A DNA stretch of 55,121 nt from Acanthaster planci. Taxonomy: Eukaryota > Echinodermata > Asteroidea > Valvatida > Acanthasteridae. Below, one piece after another: positions 13,108-30,878 of the stretch. Location of the stretch: assembly GCF_001949145.1 (NCBI RefSeq), contig NW_019091398.1, positions 773,894 through 829,014 of the forward strand, in the 5' to 3' direction. Numbering within the stretch: position 1 is the first letter of the stretch; the number at the start of each line of letters is the position of its first letter. The notes below the pieces were generated by a model. The model was not told the origin of the DNA. It saw only the letters and a program-made list of their open reading frames with translations, and searched no databases. Made by a program: the position numbers and the translations under genes.

Positions 13108-15247
13108 CTAAGCTAAGCACAGAAAAAGATGCGCGCGCATCTTCTGGCGTCGTGAAAAGTGAAAAAAATGGCAGACAAAAGTGAAGAGGCTAGGCCGCGG
13201 CGCGCGCGTGCCAAGCTGAAATTGGCACGAAGTTCGGGCCGGATTTTCCGCTAGCCTGATTTTCGGCTGGACGCTATTTTTACGGCTGCAAGAAATCGTT
13301 CACGCAACCGGCTAGAAATTCCACGCACCCGATCACGGCATAGCAGAAAGAGCCCATAAAAGTCCACAGAAAAAAACCCACATTTAAATTAAATAAACCC
13401 TTCGCTGAAAAAATGTATCTTAGCTATGAAACAACGTGAACAAATGAAAATTTTTTTTCACCAACAGGAAAAAAAGACCGGAATATGTACCCAAAAATAC
13501 AAACAAACAAACACCCCAACACCCCAACAAACAAACACTAAGCCTTCGTGGAAAATGGATGAGGGCGCTAGTGCAGACAATGATGGCCCCCAAAAAATGA
13601 CTTCGCGAACCGAATCGCAATTTGCATACTGTCAATTTCCCTTTTATTAAGGAAGTTGCTGGCACACGACCTTGGTGGTTTGTAAAGAAGCATGAAATTT
13701 AATAGCAGAGATATAAAATAGTGCCGGAATCTATTTCGAAATTGTGAAAATCGAAAACCCAGAAATCAAAATCGCTCTATGATAATATTGATTTCAGGAG
13801 TCCACGCACCCGATTAGGAACAAAGACGGGAAAAATCGGTTTCTGGGCTGATATCCGTTTTCAAACGATTTTGTACCATCCTAGATTTCAAAAAAGTGCA
13901 ATTTTCTCTAAAAGAGTGTGTAGGGGGGACCCCTGGGCACACTTAATTAGCGCCCCGAATGATTCGGCCAACAGGCTGTCTCAGCCCAATTTGGTATTCT
14001 GCACACTCGCATGGTCTAGCCTTGTTAATCACGTACGCAAACTTGTCACAGTGCCCATTTCAGTACCCTTAACACCGGTCTAGTTTGTTCACTCATCTGT
14101 GTCAATAACATCACAAGCTGTATACCATTGAAAAGAGGGCATTCTGCCCTTTCTAGAGATAAATTTCTCTTTCCCATATACATGTATAAGGTTCGTAGTC
14201 TTGCTATTGCTATCACAGTACTTTTTATCTCGGTATACTTTTTACGTGGACACCCTGTGTGTATTGCACATGTATGGCAACCACGAGTATTTTGTGCATG
14301 TCGATGGTGATGTGTCCTGTAAGTTTACTTCCTAATGCATATGCATGTACTTGTACTTTTTGTATAATTATATTACTAGTCTTCAAGATATAATTTTGTT
14401 GATATTTCCATATTCTCAAACAATTTCATATTCCCAATTTAAATAGCAAAATCTGAGCATTCAAGAAAATGTAAAGACTTCTTCAAAATCATGGGACATT
14501 ATGGTGCAAATCACATTTGAAATATTAAATTTGCATGTACATTTACATAACATGGTCATAAATTACTTTTATGTTTGAAAAGTACGTGGAAAGGATGTAT
14601 TACCTGACAGTTTAGGGACGTGTACCCCTTCTGGTCTCCGATGGGGGTTCAACACGAACGTGTGTGCAGTCTAGTCTACCACACCTATTACGTTAGGGAA
14701 TCCTGGAAGAAAGCATGCAACATAAAGGCAATATTTTGTTATCCAAATCTATATTTCATGTATATGTGTCGTAAATAAATTCATTCAGAGTGTCAACTTT
14801 TTAATACATGTATTTATATCAAAATTCAGTGTGTATTTAAACTTGAGCTTGGCCAAGAAACTATATTTGTTCATGATTATATTAAGTTTGAATTTTTATG
14901 TTTACTGTGGTTTACTTCGGTCTGAAAATAAAATTGATTTCTGTTTGGTTTCAAATCGCTCTTTTCATGAGCACTAAGAAGGTATTGTCTTATTTTCCCA
15001 ATGAAGGCTCTTAAAGTTGTAAAAATTCGTTGCTTAGAGGAAACCGACTGCACCCCCTTATTTGTAACGTTACCCCCACGAAGGATTTTCGGCGAAATAA
15101 AAGTCCTGAAATAACCGTCGAGCTGTGTACTTTAAGGCACCCTTCTCCAAACCTTTGATAAAAAAAAATACATCATTTGGACTATTAATCTTCACCTCAA
15201 AATAATTGGTTATCATTTTTTATTGAAAAACATTTAGTGATACCGTC

Positions 15248-15708
15248 TTACAGGCCACTCTGAAAAACCCTTGCTTTATGGCCGGCCATCAAGGTGAGTT
15301 GATCTTGGGGATCTGGAAACTGAATTCGATGGCCAAGAACTCGATTGATTTCCTTGACGATGCGGTCGCTTGCTCGCCATGCCGTTGGGGGGGGGGCTGA
15401 CCATGGGGCAAGTGTCTCTGACAACTATGCTGAAAGTTCCCGATGACAAATATCGCAATGCAAGGCATACTTGAAGCAGGCCGGCAGCAGGGCATGAATG
15501 CTCTCAGTTGGATGTTCCAAATCAACTGAAAGCACTTCCGCTAGTCTCACAATCGTGGCCGAGCGAAATCTGTATCGTGCCCAATGTGAAGGGGTGTGAA
15601 CAGCTCGAATGGATTTTGTCCATCGCAAAACACCCGCCTCTCTCTCTGAATTGGATAATTTCTTTGCAAATTCTCACGAGCACGACGTCTCAGAAGTAAT
15701 GCAGCCAT
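15248..15708 (-). pseudogene. PIF/Harbinger (HARBI1-like) transposase relic, N-terminal part only
   Basis: Similarity runs across three frames, so the gene is broken by frameshifts. It opens with an ATG at 15708 and an Arg-rich start (LLLRRRAREN), then passes to RYRFRSATIVRLAEVL and DLEHPTE. Next comes ALRYLSSGTFSIVV, the usual Harbinger helix-turn-helix region. It ends in a third frame with VKEINRVLGH and FPDPQDQL before a TAA at 15250. Harbinger transposases place this region before the DDE nuclease domain, and no DDE-domain sequence follows here. It is therefore both frameshifted and truncated and should be inactive. Terminal repeats were not found. Confidence 0.75.
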
Positions 15709-18459
15709 TTTGATTGGAAGTCTTTCTTAAATACAAAATGCGGTCGTTAAGGCTGATTTTTGCTCGCTTATCGTTTTAACCAGAAACAAAAACCAAAACA
15801 AAACAAAACAAAAAAACTTACTTAACGGTTGCTATGAAATGACGAGATTGTTTTAAGTGCGCCTTTTAAGCACAAAATCGGCCATTAAGATCATGGGGCG
15901 GCGCGGACAGACTCAAAACCACACGACTATCCCGCGATGAGTTTTGTGCACATAATGTCCCAATTCACTACCGGTAACCTCGTTCTCGCATCCCATCGAC
16001 ACCTTCGTTTACTTCGGTTGATTGGACCATTTTTCAAAACTTGCGGGCTGATGAATTTAAACAAAAATTGTTCAAGTTAATTTACGATATTTTATGAATA
16101 TTAAAAACATGGGGTTGCACCTTTTAGAACTCTGATGAATGTCCTCTTACCTTTTACGGGCCAAAAGAGAGAACAATAACTGTGGGCCAATTTTTCAAAT
16201 ATCATTTTCGGCCGAACGAAACTTTTGAACTGTCCTCATCACCAAGCCTTGAGAGTAGTTTTCCCTACATCTCAGACTTTTCGATGAAAACTAACACTTA
16301 ACAGCAAAATGTAAAATTAAAGTGAATTTTGTTTTCGTTGCATTTTCCGACAAGATATCCTCATGGCAGAATTAATTTCCGTTATCTTAACCCCCCCCCC
16401 AAAAAAAATCAAAAGCCTCACCCACGGTCCCGTCATCCTTGCTTTTATTTCATGTTTTTTCATAGGGTTCTTGTGCCAATATGTTTTGAACATACTGATT
16501 ACTTCGTTTCCTATGAAGTATTCTTCGTATAGGGGGGGTCCGTTACTTAAACTGGCAAGAGTAACTTGATAAGGGCAAGAGTTAGCCATTCAGCTAGCTG
16601 TGCAAGTGTTAATCATGCGCCTACTCAGTGTTAAGGAGGAAACGGGGACAAGGCTGTTTTTCACACTACATTGAATAGCACGCCCTCGTGAAGTCTGATG
16701 AGCAAGCAGCCAGTGCGTTTCGCTTGTCCCTCAACAGAGCGCTGGGAAGAACAAAATGCATAACGTAATTTCATGGAGCAATTGTTGGATACTTCATTTG
16801 ATTAAAAACCAATAACGGGTCCAAAGCGTCCACGTGTGGAGTAAGTAACCAAAAAATTGTGAAACTGTCCTTTCTAGCGCCCTGAATACAGTTGTCCCTG
16901 CCGTCATAGTCACCCGTAGCTTCATATCCAGACCACCACTCCGACCTGTCACTCATGTGGCGAACACGAAGAACAATTCTGCAGGATCCAATCGAATACA
17001 AAAAGGACCGAGAACTCAACACGGATTCCACAAGTCTGGTCACGGTACCGGGTTTGGGTGGGGCATTCGTGCCTACTACACGTCATCATAATGTATAGTG
17101 TTCACTGAATTCTTTCCAGAAGTCGCAAGAAAATGATATGAAATACATATTTCAAATAATCAACTTTGTGCGACAAACAACTTGAATAAATGAGTGGACT
17201 GTGGACAATGTTAACACCGTTAATTATCGAAAAGCTGGGGGGGCTAGTATATGTACTTGTAAGATTCCATTAACTTGAATGCATGTACACGTACTGCGTC
17301 AACTGGTTGAAAGGAAAACGTCTGGCGAATCTCGTTTTGTTTGCTTTGTCCCTGGTAGAATGAGCATTAGATCTCACTCGACTTACATTTCATTAAGTGG
17401 TAGATAACTGCGACCTTCTTTTACTGGTTTAGCCTAGTAAGAGTAGGTGCCAAGTCAGCAAGTCTGATGAAGGGGGTCAGAGAAGACAGATACATGTATA
17501 CAAGCACATTGAACACCGAGGTTTACTTCACAAGAAGTTAGCAAAGAATCCAGCGCATGAACACCAGGCTTTCTCGATACAAAACTCCGTATGTTGACCT
17601 GCTCGTTACTTCTCAACAAGCTCAAGGAAAGAGGTCACAGTTTCACGTTTCATTTTTTTTCTGTTTATTTTTTCGACTGGTCACCTGAACTGAAATTTGC
17701 TTGTGCTTTTTCTTCAATTTTTGGAATCTTTGTTCCACCACAAAATAAAAAAAAATTATTAAGATAACGTATTCTGGTTTCAGAGAGAAAACAAGTTTGA
17801 AGTTACGTTTCTTTCTTTTGCTGTACAAGCAACACAACACAGTGAGCACACATTAAGGACAGGCCAAATCTTGGTGGCCTATCAGAATAAATGACATTCT
17901 CCTCATTAATTTGTCAAACTAGGCTTGAATGACATCTAAGCTCACAACTCACACAACGGCAACAGAAATGGTTTGTTGCATCTCTTACTACATCTATTAA
18001 GTTTTAACAATGCATGCAGTCATGATTGTTAGTGAAAGTAAGTGAAAATGTAAAATTTCTCCCACTGGGCTGAAAGTTAGAACCAATATTTATTAAATAA
18101 ATGTGAGGTACTTGATTGTACCTTCTGCATGGTTTAATGGGTGTAGGAATATCAGAATAAGAACCTTACAGTACTTTTTAGCAAGTGCTTTACAATCACA
18201 AGTAATTGTGAAATTAATGTACATGTACTCTGGAAGTCCCTGGCTAAAACATGTTTTTCCTTCGAAAGAACTTCCTGTGGTTGATGCTGCTTTCTTTCTG
18301 AATAGTGGACTTTAAGGGCTTTGCGACTTTAATCAACTGTTTCACTACTTTGTTTTTGTGAACACCAATAAGGACTTTGCTTTTGATTATGTTACGATTT
18401 GCTTTCCTGAAGCAAGCCCTCAGTGAGAGCCTGGAGGCAGTGAGTGTATGAACCTGCCA

Positions 18460-23364
<4,905 letters not shown>

Positions 23365-24339
23365 TCAGGTGCTTGATCAGAATTAACTTCAGAAATCTGC
23401 TTTACAGATGGAAAACAATTGAAATTCAGTGTTGCAATATTTAAAAGATAATCAATTTGGCCAAAATCAAAAGCAACTGATATTAACCGAGCCTGTTAAA
23501 ATCCTGAAAATTCCAGAGTACTACATGTGCAGGTGTATATACATTTGAAGGTTTTTTTTTAATTTTTTTCTTTACAAATTTTGGCGACTCTTAGTAAAGC
23601 AAGTTGCAGGGACCAGAGAAATTATTTTGTTAACACCGGAGTGTCACAAAAGGAATGGCACAACACAGAAAACATATGAAATCGTGAAAAAGCGATTAGC
23701 AAACTTATATAAAAGGTGCCAGGAGCAGATATTTTAGGGATCAACGCCTTGGTATGTAAATTATGTGTTGATGATGTCCAGCCTTGCATGTTTGATCTCT
23801 CACTGTAGCCTTGCATGTGTTTCAACTTGCAAGCCTTGTTACAGTTCCAAATGGGTATTGAAAGACTGGAGATTATGTTTGTTTCTGATATTCGTTGTAG
23901 GTGGAACGCAGTACAAGGGCTTCGATGCATTTTTGTACAAGGCCTTGTACAATACGTATTCACGTGTATGCACATATACACGTGATCGATGTTATGTCTA
24001 AAAGATCTCACTTATAATTTATCAAATATATTGTGATGTGTTTGAAATAATAAAATTCTTTGTCATATGAAAACATGTTTAATGTGCATTGTGAAAGTAT
24101 GGATCCAGGGCTTTTTAAAAGGCTTTCCATCGCCATGGATGACAACGAAGCTAAACGGCATGCACATGTAGACCTGTGTGTACCTCCAATAATTGAAGAC
24201 TCGTCAACTGGAGCCCCCATCCATTTAAGTAGTCTTTCCAACACAAATTGTGTCATGGAGAGACATGTCAATTTAATTTTCGGTCCGTCTTATGATTTTG
24301 GACACTAGCTGCACGACACAATTGAACGAGAGTTCGAGT

Positions 24340-24480
24340 TCACTCGCCCACTGTGGCGCGGCAGCCCGCGCACGAGATGGTCGCTGAAGAAGCATGACGT
24401 CATGAAAGAAAACTACGATTGGATAGCTGTGTCTTGCCAAATGTACGTCATGAAATCGCACAGTCTCATTGGCGGGTACG
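24340..24480. promoter_or_regulatory. GC-rich patch with a CRE palindrome
   Basis: A locally GC-rich stretch contains TGACGTCA at 24395-24402, a full cAMP-response-element palindrome, with ATTGG (inverse CCAAT) words near 24418 and 24468. It may be an intronic enhancer or an alternative eEF1A promoter. No TATA box or open reading frame supports a separate gene. Confidence 0.35.
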
Positions 24481-26159
24481 CTAAATCTTTTGCAGCAATA
24501 TGAATAGTTCAGTGTTGGGCGATTAGTTTGGCTCTTGAGATGAGAGAGTTGTCAAGGTAACTTATTTGGGTGTATTTTTCTCGGGATTGGGAAGGGAATA
24601 TTTTGGGACGTTTGTGTGATCAATGTAAAAATCATTGCTTTTTAAATCATGCTTTACGTTTGTCATGACTACAGGAAACTGGCCAACAATGTCTCTGTAT
24701 CGCACTGTAAGCATGCATGACGCATCTGGAGGGGCCGGTGATTAGCCTTGTGATGTGGCTAGAAATTCTTTGGAAACACGCTTGTTTCGTGTACAAGCAG
24801 TACATGTACATCTTCAAATTATGTACACAACACAGAAAACCCCAAACAAAGACATGAGATCAATATTTGTGAATGAACCTGCAGAAAACATTTAAGCCTG
24901 CAGTGTTTTTTCACCTTGCAACTGTCGGGCTGCAGTCGTATACAATGTACATGTAGTGGAACGCTTGTGACTGTTTTGGCAGGAACTGTACATTGACTGG
25001 TTGCCGCATATCCCTCGTGCATTCTTTGGCAAGGGTTTGGCCCAGCGGAAACCAGTGTGTGTTGCACTGCCCACACAATTTGCAAACGTTTGTTATAAAT
25101 GGTCGTCAACAATGGTTTTTATAAAGCGGAATCAATGGGAATTTCACACAATGCGATTTTGCTGTAACAGATTTCCCCCCCCATAGAAATGTGCACATTT
25201 TCGCCAGGACCACAGACCTGTGTTTGTTATTGGCGATTTCATAATAGAGTCGACTATACTAGTTTCCCACTTGTATGCATCACTGATCGATCTACCGGCT
25301 ATCTAGTTAATTCATCCGCACATGTTCTTGTTGCAACAGTATTTGTCTTTCAAAACAGTTAATACATGTTCTTTTTGAAAGTCAAATGTCCATGAGTGAT
25401 GAACAAAGAATTGTAATATAATTTATTGAGAACAAAGAAAATGAATAAACTGGGAAGCAGACTCGTCACCATTGAACGTCAAAGCAATGCAACTCGTAAC
25501 ATGCTTATATATCATAAGAAAATACGCAATTACCAGGGCTAGCGATAAAATGCAGCAATGCAGGTGTAAGTTACTTGCACAAACCTTTTCAACTCAAAAT
25601 TAAAGTTGAATTTAAATAACCAAAGCCCCTGGACAAAGTTCACTGAATTTGGTCTCAGTCCTCTGGCTGCAGGTACTTTTTATTCTTAGGTCGCATATAA
25701 ACTCGTTGGTCATCCCCACCGGACCAACCAATATGTCCCAACCACTGGCTTACTTTATGATATATATTTTGTATTTGCTATGAATCACCGTTTGACTGCT
25801 ATACGAAAACCACACTTGGAGGGCTTCAGAAAAAGAAAATTGTAAAGCAAAATTTCTATGCAAAATTTGGAACGAAATCACTCACTGCAGTGCCCAATTG
25901 AGTAAAATTGAACAGACATGGATTATCATATTAAAAACATAATGTATTCAAAATGTTTACTTTTGATATTCTATGTTCACACTGACATATTTTATGCAAT
26001 AAATATGCATATATCATAATCATTGTTCATCACTCAGTATTTCAATTGTTTTCATACATTTATTGCTCTGACAGTACTACAAGGCAAGGAAAACGTACAA
26101 CTTGATAGAAAAAATGTACCTCTATTTCAAGAAATTTTCATGGCACATCTTTTAATGTA

Positions 26160-26977
26160 CAGTCAAATCTCGTTAAGTCGAAGCTCAGGGGAATGGACGA
26201 AAAGTTCAAGTTATCCGACATTCGAGTTATCGAAAAATACTCGCTTCAGTGCACATGCAACCTTACTGGCTTACGGCAGTTGGCCTGCAAGTCGAGTCAC
26301 ACAACGAACTGGATTTTCGGCTATCCTTACTGCAAGTTTTCCTCAAACATCATCATTAAACATGTTTTTACATGTATGTGGAACATTAATAAACAATAAA
26401 CCAATGAAGTTATGTACCGGTACCTGTGTCTACGTCTTGAGAATTCATTCATTTGCTTTGATTGGGCTGCTACAGCTTAATGCAGCGTGCGGGCAAGTCG
26501 GTCAGGGTGTCCGTGCTGGGTCACGTGATATATGTACAAAGCGCTTGATGGCGCATCATTTGTGCCTGATTTAGGCTGCATCCGAATCTCCTGTCTAGAT
26601 CTAGGTCTTGGTATTCACTCCATTGGAAATGCATGGAGGCGCGCAGTTACAGTTGCTGCCCACCCAGTGCTTGTCGACGTGGCAATGGCAGTCCGTGTAA
26701 ACATGCTCGGTTCATCAAAGAAAAGTCGTGCGCGCGACAGTAATGACTCATTATGAAGGAAAGCATTCTTTTATCACTTTTTATTCATCATTCTTCAGTG
26801 TTTTTGTTTTAACTGGCCTGCCAAAACTTCGAGATAAGCGGCTTTAGTGTTATAGACGTTTCGAGTTACGGATAGTTTATTGTACATAAAGGCCTATTCT
26901 TTTGTCGGGAAAACAGAAAGACATCGACGTACACAGAGCTTCGACTTCAGGGACTTCGGCTTATCAAGATGTTACTG
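26160..26977. mobile_element. nonautonomous pogo/Tigger-like DNA transposon, copy 1
   Basis: The left end reads CAGTCAAATCTCGTTAAGTC. The right end, inverted, reads CAGTAACATCTTGATAAGCC. Both continue with GAAG, giving an imperfect terminal inverted repeat of about 24 bases that starts CAGT. A TA dinucleotide flanks each end (26158-26159 and 26978-26979), the target duplication of the Tc1/mariner superfamily. Inner sequence near 26200 has GTTATCCGACATTCGAGTTA, typical of Tigger-type ends. No transposase is encoded in the 818 bases. Confidence 0.8.
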
Positions 26978-28657
26978 TATTTAGAATACGGAACAATTCA
27001 GTTTTGGGTGACCCTTGACCTTTAATTTGCATGTAACATAACCGAGTTTTGAGAATTAATGACATAGCCAATAAGAACCAGGACTTGAAGCTCATTCATC
27101 CCATGCTGACCAATCATTTTCATTCTAAGCATTAAGTGACTGGTACCCACTTAAAAATACGGTAAACCCCTACAGTCCCAAATCCTCGGATTTCAGAATT
27201 TGCATAAACCCTAGAGGGTTCGGGTTCAGAAAAAATTTCCTTTCTTACTTTCATTTATTTGGAAAATATATCTTTAACACTTTGTCTGTGACAAGTTAAA
27301 TCACTGCAAGGAAGAAATACCGGCGTCCGTATATGGAAGTCTTCTTGAATTCTTTTCCCAAAATTGTCACATCCTAACCTTTTTTATCACGTAAAACACG
27401 GCTAAGACCTTTGGACTTGGCAAACTACATTGTTACAACAGGAACTTTGTATTATCAGGAATGAAAACAATGAGAAATAAAAAGATTTGGACCTTATAAT
27501 TTCTTTGTCTTAGGCGGAATCTTGAATTAACAGTGCTCTCATCAACGAGGTTTCGACGCATGTACCAACATAGCATGCTTCCTGTGAATGGTCCGCTAGG
27601 CCGGCGTGCAACGACATTGTCAACTGGACAACATACAGTTCAAATCGCTATTTGATGAAAGATTGCCTTCGAGTTCATTGAAAGAGCGTTTTTCGATTTG
27701 AAGGGGACATTTCCCTTTTCTTCCCCTATGTGAGTACACCCTTTTATTGCTAGAATCTCTGATTCTCATCAGTAATTCATGAACAGGCTAGGTACATTGA
27801 CATTTTAAGGACAGTTTTTGGGCTGAATTCAGAGGATCTTGACTTGGGGTACAAGCTATTTTAAGTGAAATGAATTAATCGAAGCAAAAGTGTATGGAAG
27901 GTACATAGACGGTAGACCCTATCACCCAACCATGTGTAAATGTTAAAAAGGGCGATTAATTACTCGGACTGCCACTGTACTGTGTAAACTCTCAAATTCC
28001 ACACAAACATGACAGATAGGCCCAAGCCCTATTTTACCTTTAAGACATATGTGAGGCACTGAATGGTTTTCGGAGTCTCAACTCATCAATATTATAAAGT
28101 AATAAAAATAGGCCTAGGCCTACAGGCTACAATGTTCATGTGGAAGTGTATATTTTGCCGGCTACAGCAAACGTTTTTCAAAGCTATTTTGCCGGGATGT
28201 TTTCCAATTTAGAAAATACCACTTTCAATCGAGCAATGCAGTAATACGATACCGAATGCCTGTGCGAGTGCGAGGTTCCAGGTTCAAACCCCAATGAAGA
28301 ATTTTTTTCTTGTTTTAGGCCTATAACTTTCTCCTAGCACGGAGTATTTTTAAAAATTATACAAATCTGAAATTTAGGGCGTAGGTCCCTGATTAAGTTT
28401 ACATTTATCTATTCTTTCTACATTTCGTGGTTTTGAGGATTTTTTTTTAAAGGGAAATAAAGTCCAAAATTTCACAGGTCTGATTTCTGCCCCCTACCCG
28501 CATGTTAATGAAAGTGCTGAACAAGACTCAGTAATACATCATAGTCTGATGACGTAATGAGAATTGGCCAATGAAAACACGTCCCGGCCAAATATCGTTC
28601 CGGAACTTTAGCCATCACCGGCTAAATACCCAGTGCCTATTCATGTTTTTTTGCTCC

Positions 28658-28725
28658 ATATGTCTGAATAACTTGTTGCCCATGTTGACGCTTCATTGAC
28701 CTGGAATTAGCATGACCCTTTGGCA
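28658..28725. repeat. dispersed repeat fragment, copy A
   Basis: Shares GAATAACTTGTTGC, then GTTGACGCT, then ATTGAC/GTTGACGCT spacing, then CATGACCC and CATG with 37752-37818, over roughly 65 bases in the same order and orientation. The other copy adjoins the LINE-like relic at 37813, so this may be part of the same retroelement family. Confidence 0.5.
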
Positions 28726-29318
28726 TGTTCGAGTTAGGGTATCATAACGAAAAAGCCTAGGCCCTTGACCCACATCGACGGACATACGACTTGTCGGAGC
28801 AGGGTACAAAAATCACTCGGATTCTTATGATTTTCGGTAGACCTTGGCCCTACTTGGAGTCCTAGGGCTATGCACTTTGAACAAATATATGAAGAGATGA
28901 AACAACCGTTCAATTTCAAGGCCATGCCCAATGACTTCTTCAGCATATTTCGACAGCGAATTACAAGAAGGTCTGGCCTGGTCTAACCTGCGGCGTATGA
29001 ACTTTCAAGCAACCTTAGTATCATTTTAGGCCCAAATTAAAATCCTATAGCAAGTGCGCGATCAATTTGCCACGTCATATACGACTGTCGGACAATGACA
29101 CATCGAGTCACATGTACAAAATGAAATTCAACATACCGGTCACAAATTTTCACGAAAATCTCACATTTTAAACAAAATATTCCCGAACAAATACTAAGCA
29201 ACAATCAGCTCAACATTATTTCATTAATCTTAATGCTTTTTTATCCACAGATGACAATTAGGAAAGTTACTTTTCAACGGATAGTAGTTTAATACAAAGC
29301 ATGAAATTCACGACTCAC

Positions 29319-29409
29319 CTTACCGGATGTGCCACGCACGAAAGGACCGACAACGGGCGAGTCAAGCAGTATTTATATGATTGGATAGGGGGTCCCCGTA
29401 TTGACGTCA
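29319..29409 (-). promoter_or_regulatory. probable eEF1A core promoter and 5' noncoding exon (CRE, CCAAT, TATA, TOP, donor)
   Basis: Read on the minus strand, the order is TGACGTCA (CRE, 29409-29402), ATCCAAT (29386-29380), TATAAATA (29377-29370). About 25-32 bases on is a pyrimidine start TCCTTTCG (29346-29339), the TOP signature of translation-machinery genes. A short noncoding exon follows, ending GGTAAG before GTGAGT with the splice junction at 29319/29318. The next gene downstream on this strand is eEF1A, whose vertebrate orthologue has the same design (TATA, TOP, noncoding first exon). Assignment to eEF1A is inferred from strand and class; no transcript links them. Confidence 0.7.
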
Positions 29410-29419
29410 TAAGCAAGCA

Positions 29420-30878
29420 ATTTGGCCACCCCCTGAAACATTTCGCAATCCGTTTGAAACCACATGCGCAAGCGCCGCTTACTTCTGACGTTCCGCGTGG
29501 GTATTGACGTATCGATACCATGGGGGGGGGGAACCACACATTTTGGTGATTTTTTTTCCTCCCAGATACTTATGTAGTCTTAAAAATGACTTTCAATAAA
29601 ACGCCCTCCTTAACTGCAGTTATCCACTTTGCTGCAAAATCACAGAAATTCACACGCAACTTGCCAACTTACATGCTATAAAATGGGGTTGCGCACGCGT
29701 CCTTTCTATGCTACACAAGGCTACAGCCTCAAGAGAAAAATCCGCTTTTTAAAAGCTGCACTTTGTGTTGCTTTAGAGGATAAAAATGGCTAAAAATTGT
29801 ACTAGAATATAGGTCGCACCAACCGTAAATTCATTTCTACGTCCAGTTGGATGAGCCGATCAGTACGGTAATTGTCAATGTCACCCAGGGAGGGGTGCCA
29901 GTCAGCTTGTCCGGTGCCTAAAAGGCAAGACGAGAAGCTAGCCGTACATTTTCCAAGAAAAGGCCTGAAATGAGGGTTTTGCCTGAAAACTTGCATCCCT
30001 GGTGAGTTCAAAATAGGCACCACACAGTAGGCAAAATGGGTATTCCAAAAGACACTAAAATATGAGCAGCAATGCAAGGACTAGTTTCTAGGACCGAAAA
30101 AACCTCATGACGTGACAAAATTTGTTATCATCCTTAAACTGTTTGTTTGTGATTTTGCAAATTAGGGTTCTTAGTCATGCTATGGGAAAACTACTTGACA
30201 GTGATTTAGTTCACTTTTTAGTAATCCCGCAGGGGCACACAACTATTTTGGTGTTAAGGTTTTAGTTTTTTATAAGGCTAGATGTTTGGTAAGACTTGAA
30301 GGTTTTCATGGTGACAGAAATAACTCCCCGGTTCTTCTCTCAGAACCACACATACTCAAAACATTGATACATTGTGCAACCGCAATCATTTCACTCGTCT
30401 AGGTTTGATGTTATATTTAAACTAAGTCTTTTTATGTCTATATTGTGCGATTTGCTATTTCTGTTTGCACAATACACGGTATTATACTGTTCCAACACTA
30501 TAGGCACCTGTGTTGAACTCTAAAGAGGTAAAATACAAGTACATTATTTTTCTCAGAAGGAGCAATTTAATAGTGACAACAAATAAAAATGGATGATGAA
30601 AGTGAGGTAAAAGCAGAATGTTAGTTTGACTCCTGAATTAACACTTATTTTACCAGTTTATTTCCCATGCTTAAAACATTTATGAGATTAAGCAAACTAT
30701 TTCTTCAAAAGTTACTAGGATAGTACCACGAACATAATAAATAAGATCAATACTGTATCAAGTACTGCTCACAATGCATTTATATGCCTGAAAATCTTTT
30801 CTCAGTCTGAAAACCTTCCAAATAAATCCCATTCAAGCACATTGGAGGGATAGTGGTAACAGCCCAATCAGCACGCAG
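29420..30878. other. intergenic region between the eEF1A promoter and the MPV17 3' end
   Basis: AT-rich and without recognisable coding sequence or strong repeats. A TTTATT at 30657-30662 reads AATAAA on the minus strand about 220 bases past the MPV17-family stop codon and is a candidate polyadenylation signal. Confidence 0.45.

Larger units (their letters stand above)
12732..18459. other. intergenic region, sugar transporter promoter side to eEF1A 3' side
   Basis: The part near 12732-13340 is comparatively GC-rich (for example around 13125-13215) and is likely the transporter's 5' UTR and promoter. It also holds a short repeat near 12992-13107. The rest is AT-rich with low-complexity runs, plus the truncated Harbinger relic described separately. 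A TTTATT at 18088-18093 reads AATAAA on the minus strand, 370 bases after the eEF1A stop, and is a candidate polyadenylation signal. No other gene is visible. Confidence 0.5.

Noticed and set aside
13168-13254. Plus-strand ATG with Arg-rich short peptide in the GC-rich patch
   Set aside because: Only 28 codons, no continuation exon and no family match; the patch is better read as promoter DNA.
26023-26574. 183-codon plus-strand open frame
   Set aside because: Runs from unique sequence into the Tigger-like element end, with no protein-family signature. Open by chance across a repeat.
28250-28300. GGTTCAAACCCC, B-box-like, possible tRNA or SINE
   Set aside because: No A box at the right distance and no cloverleaf can be folded by eye; a single motif is too weak.
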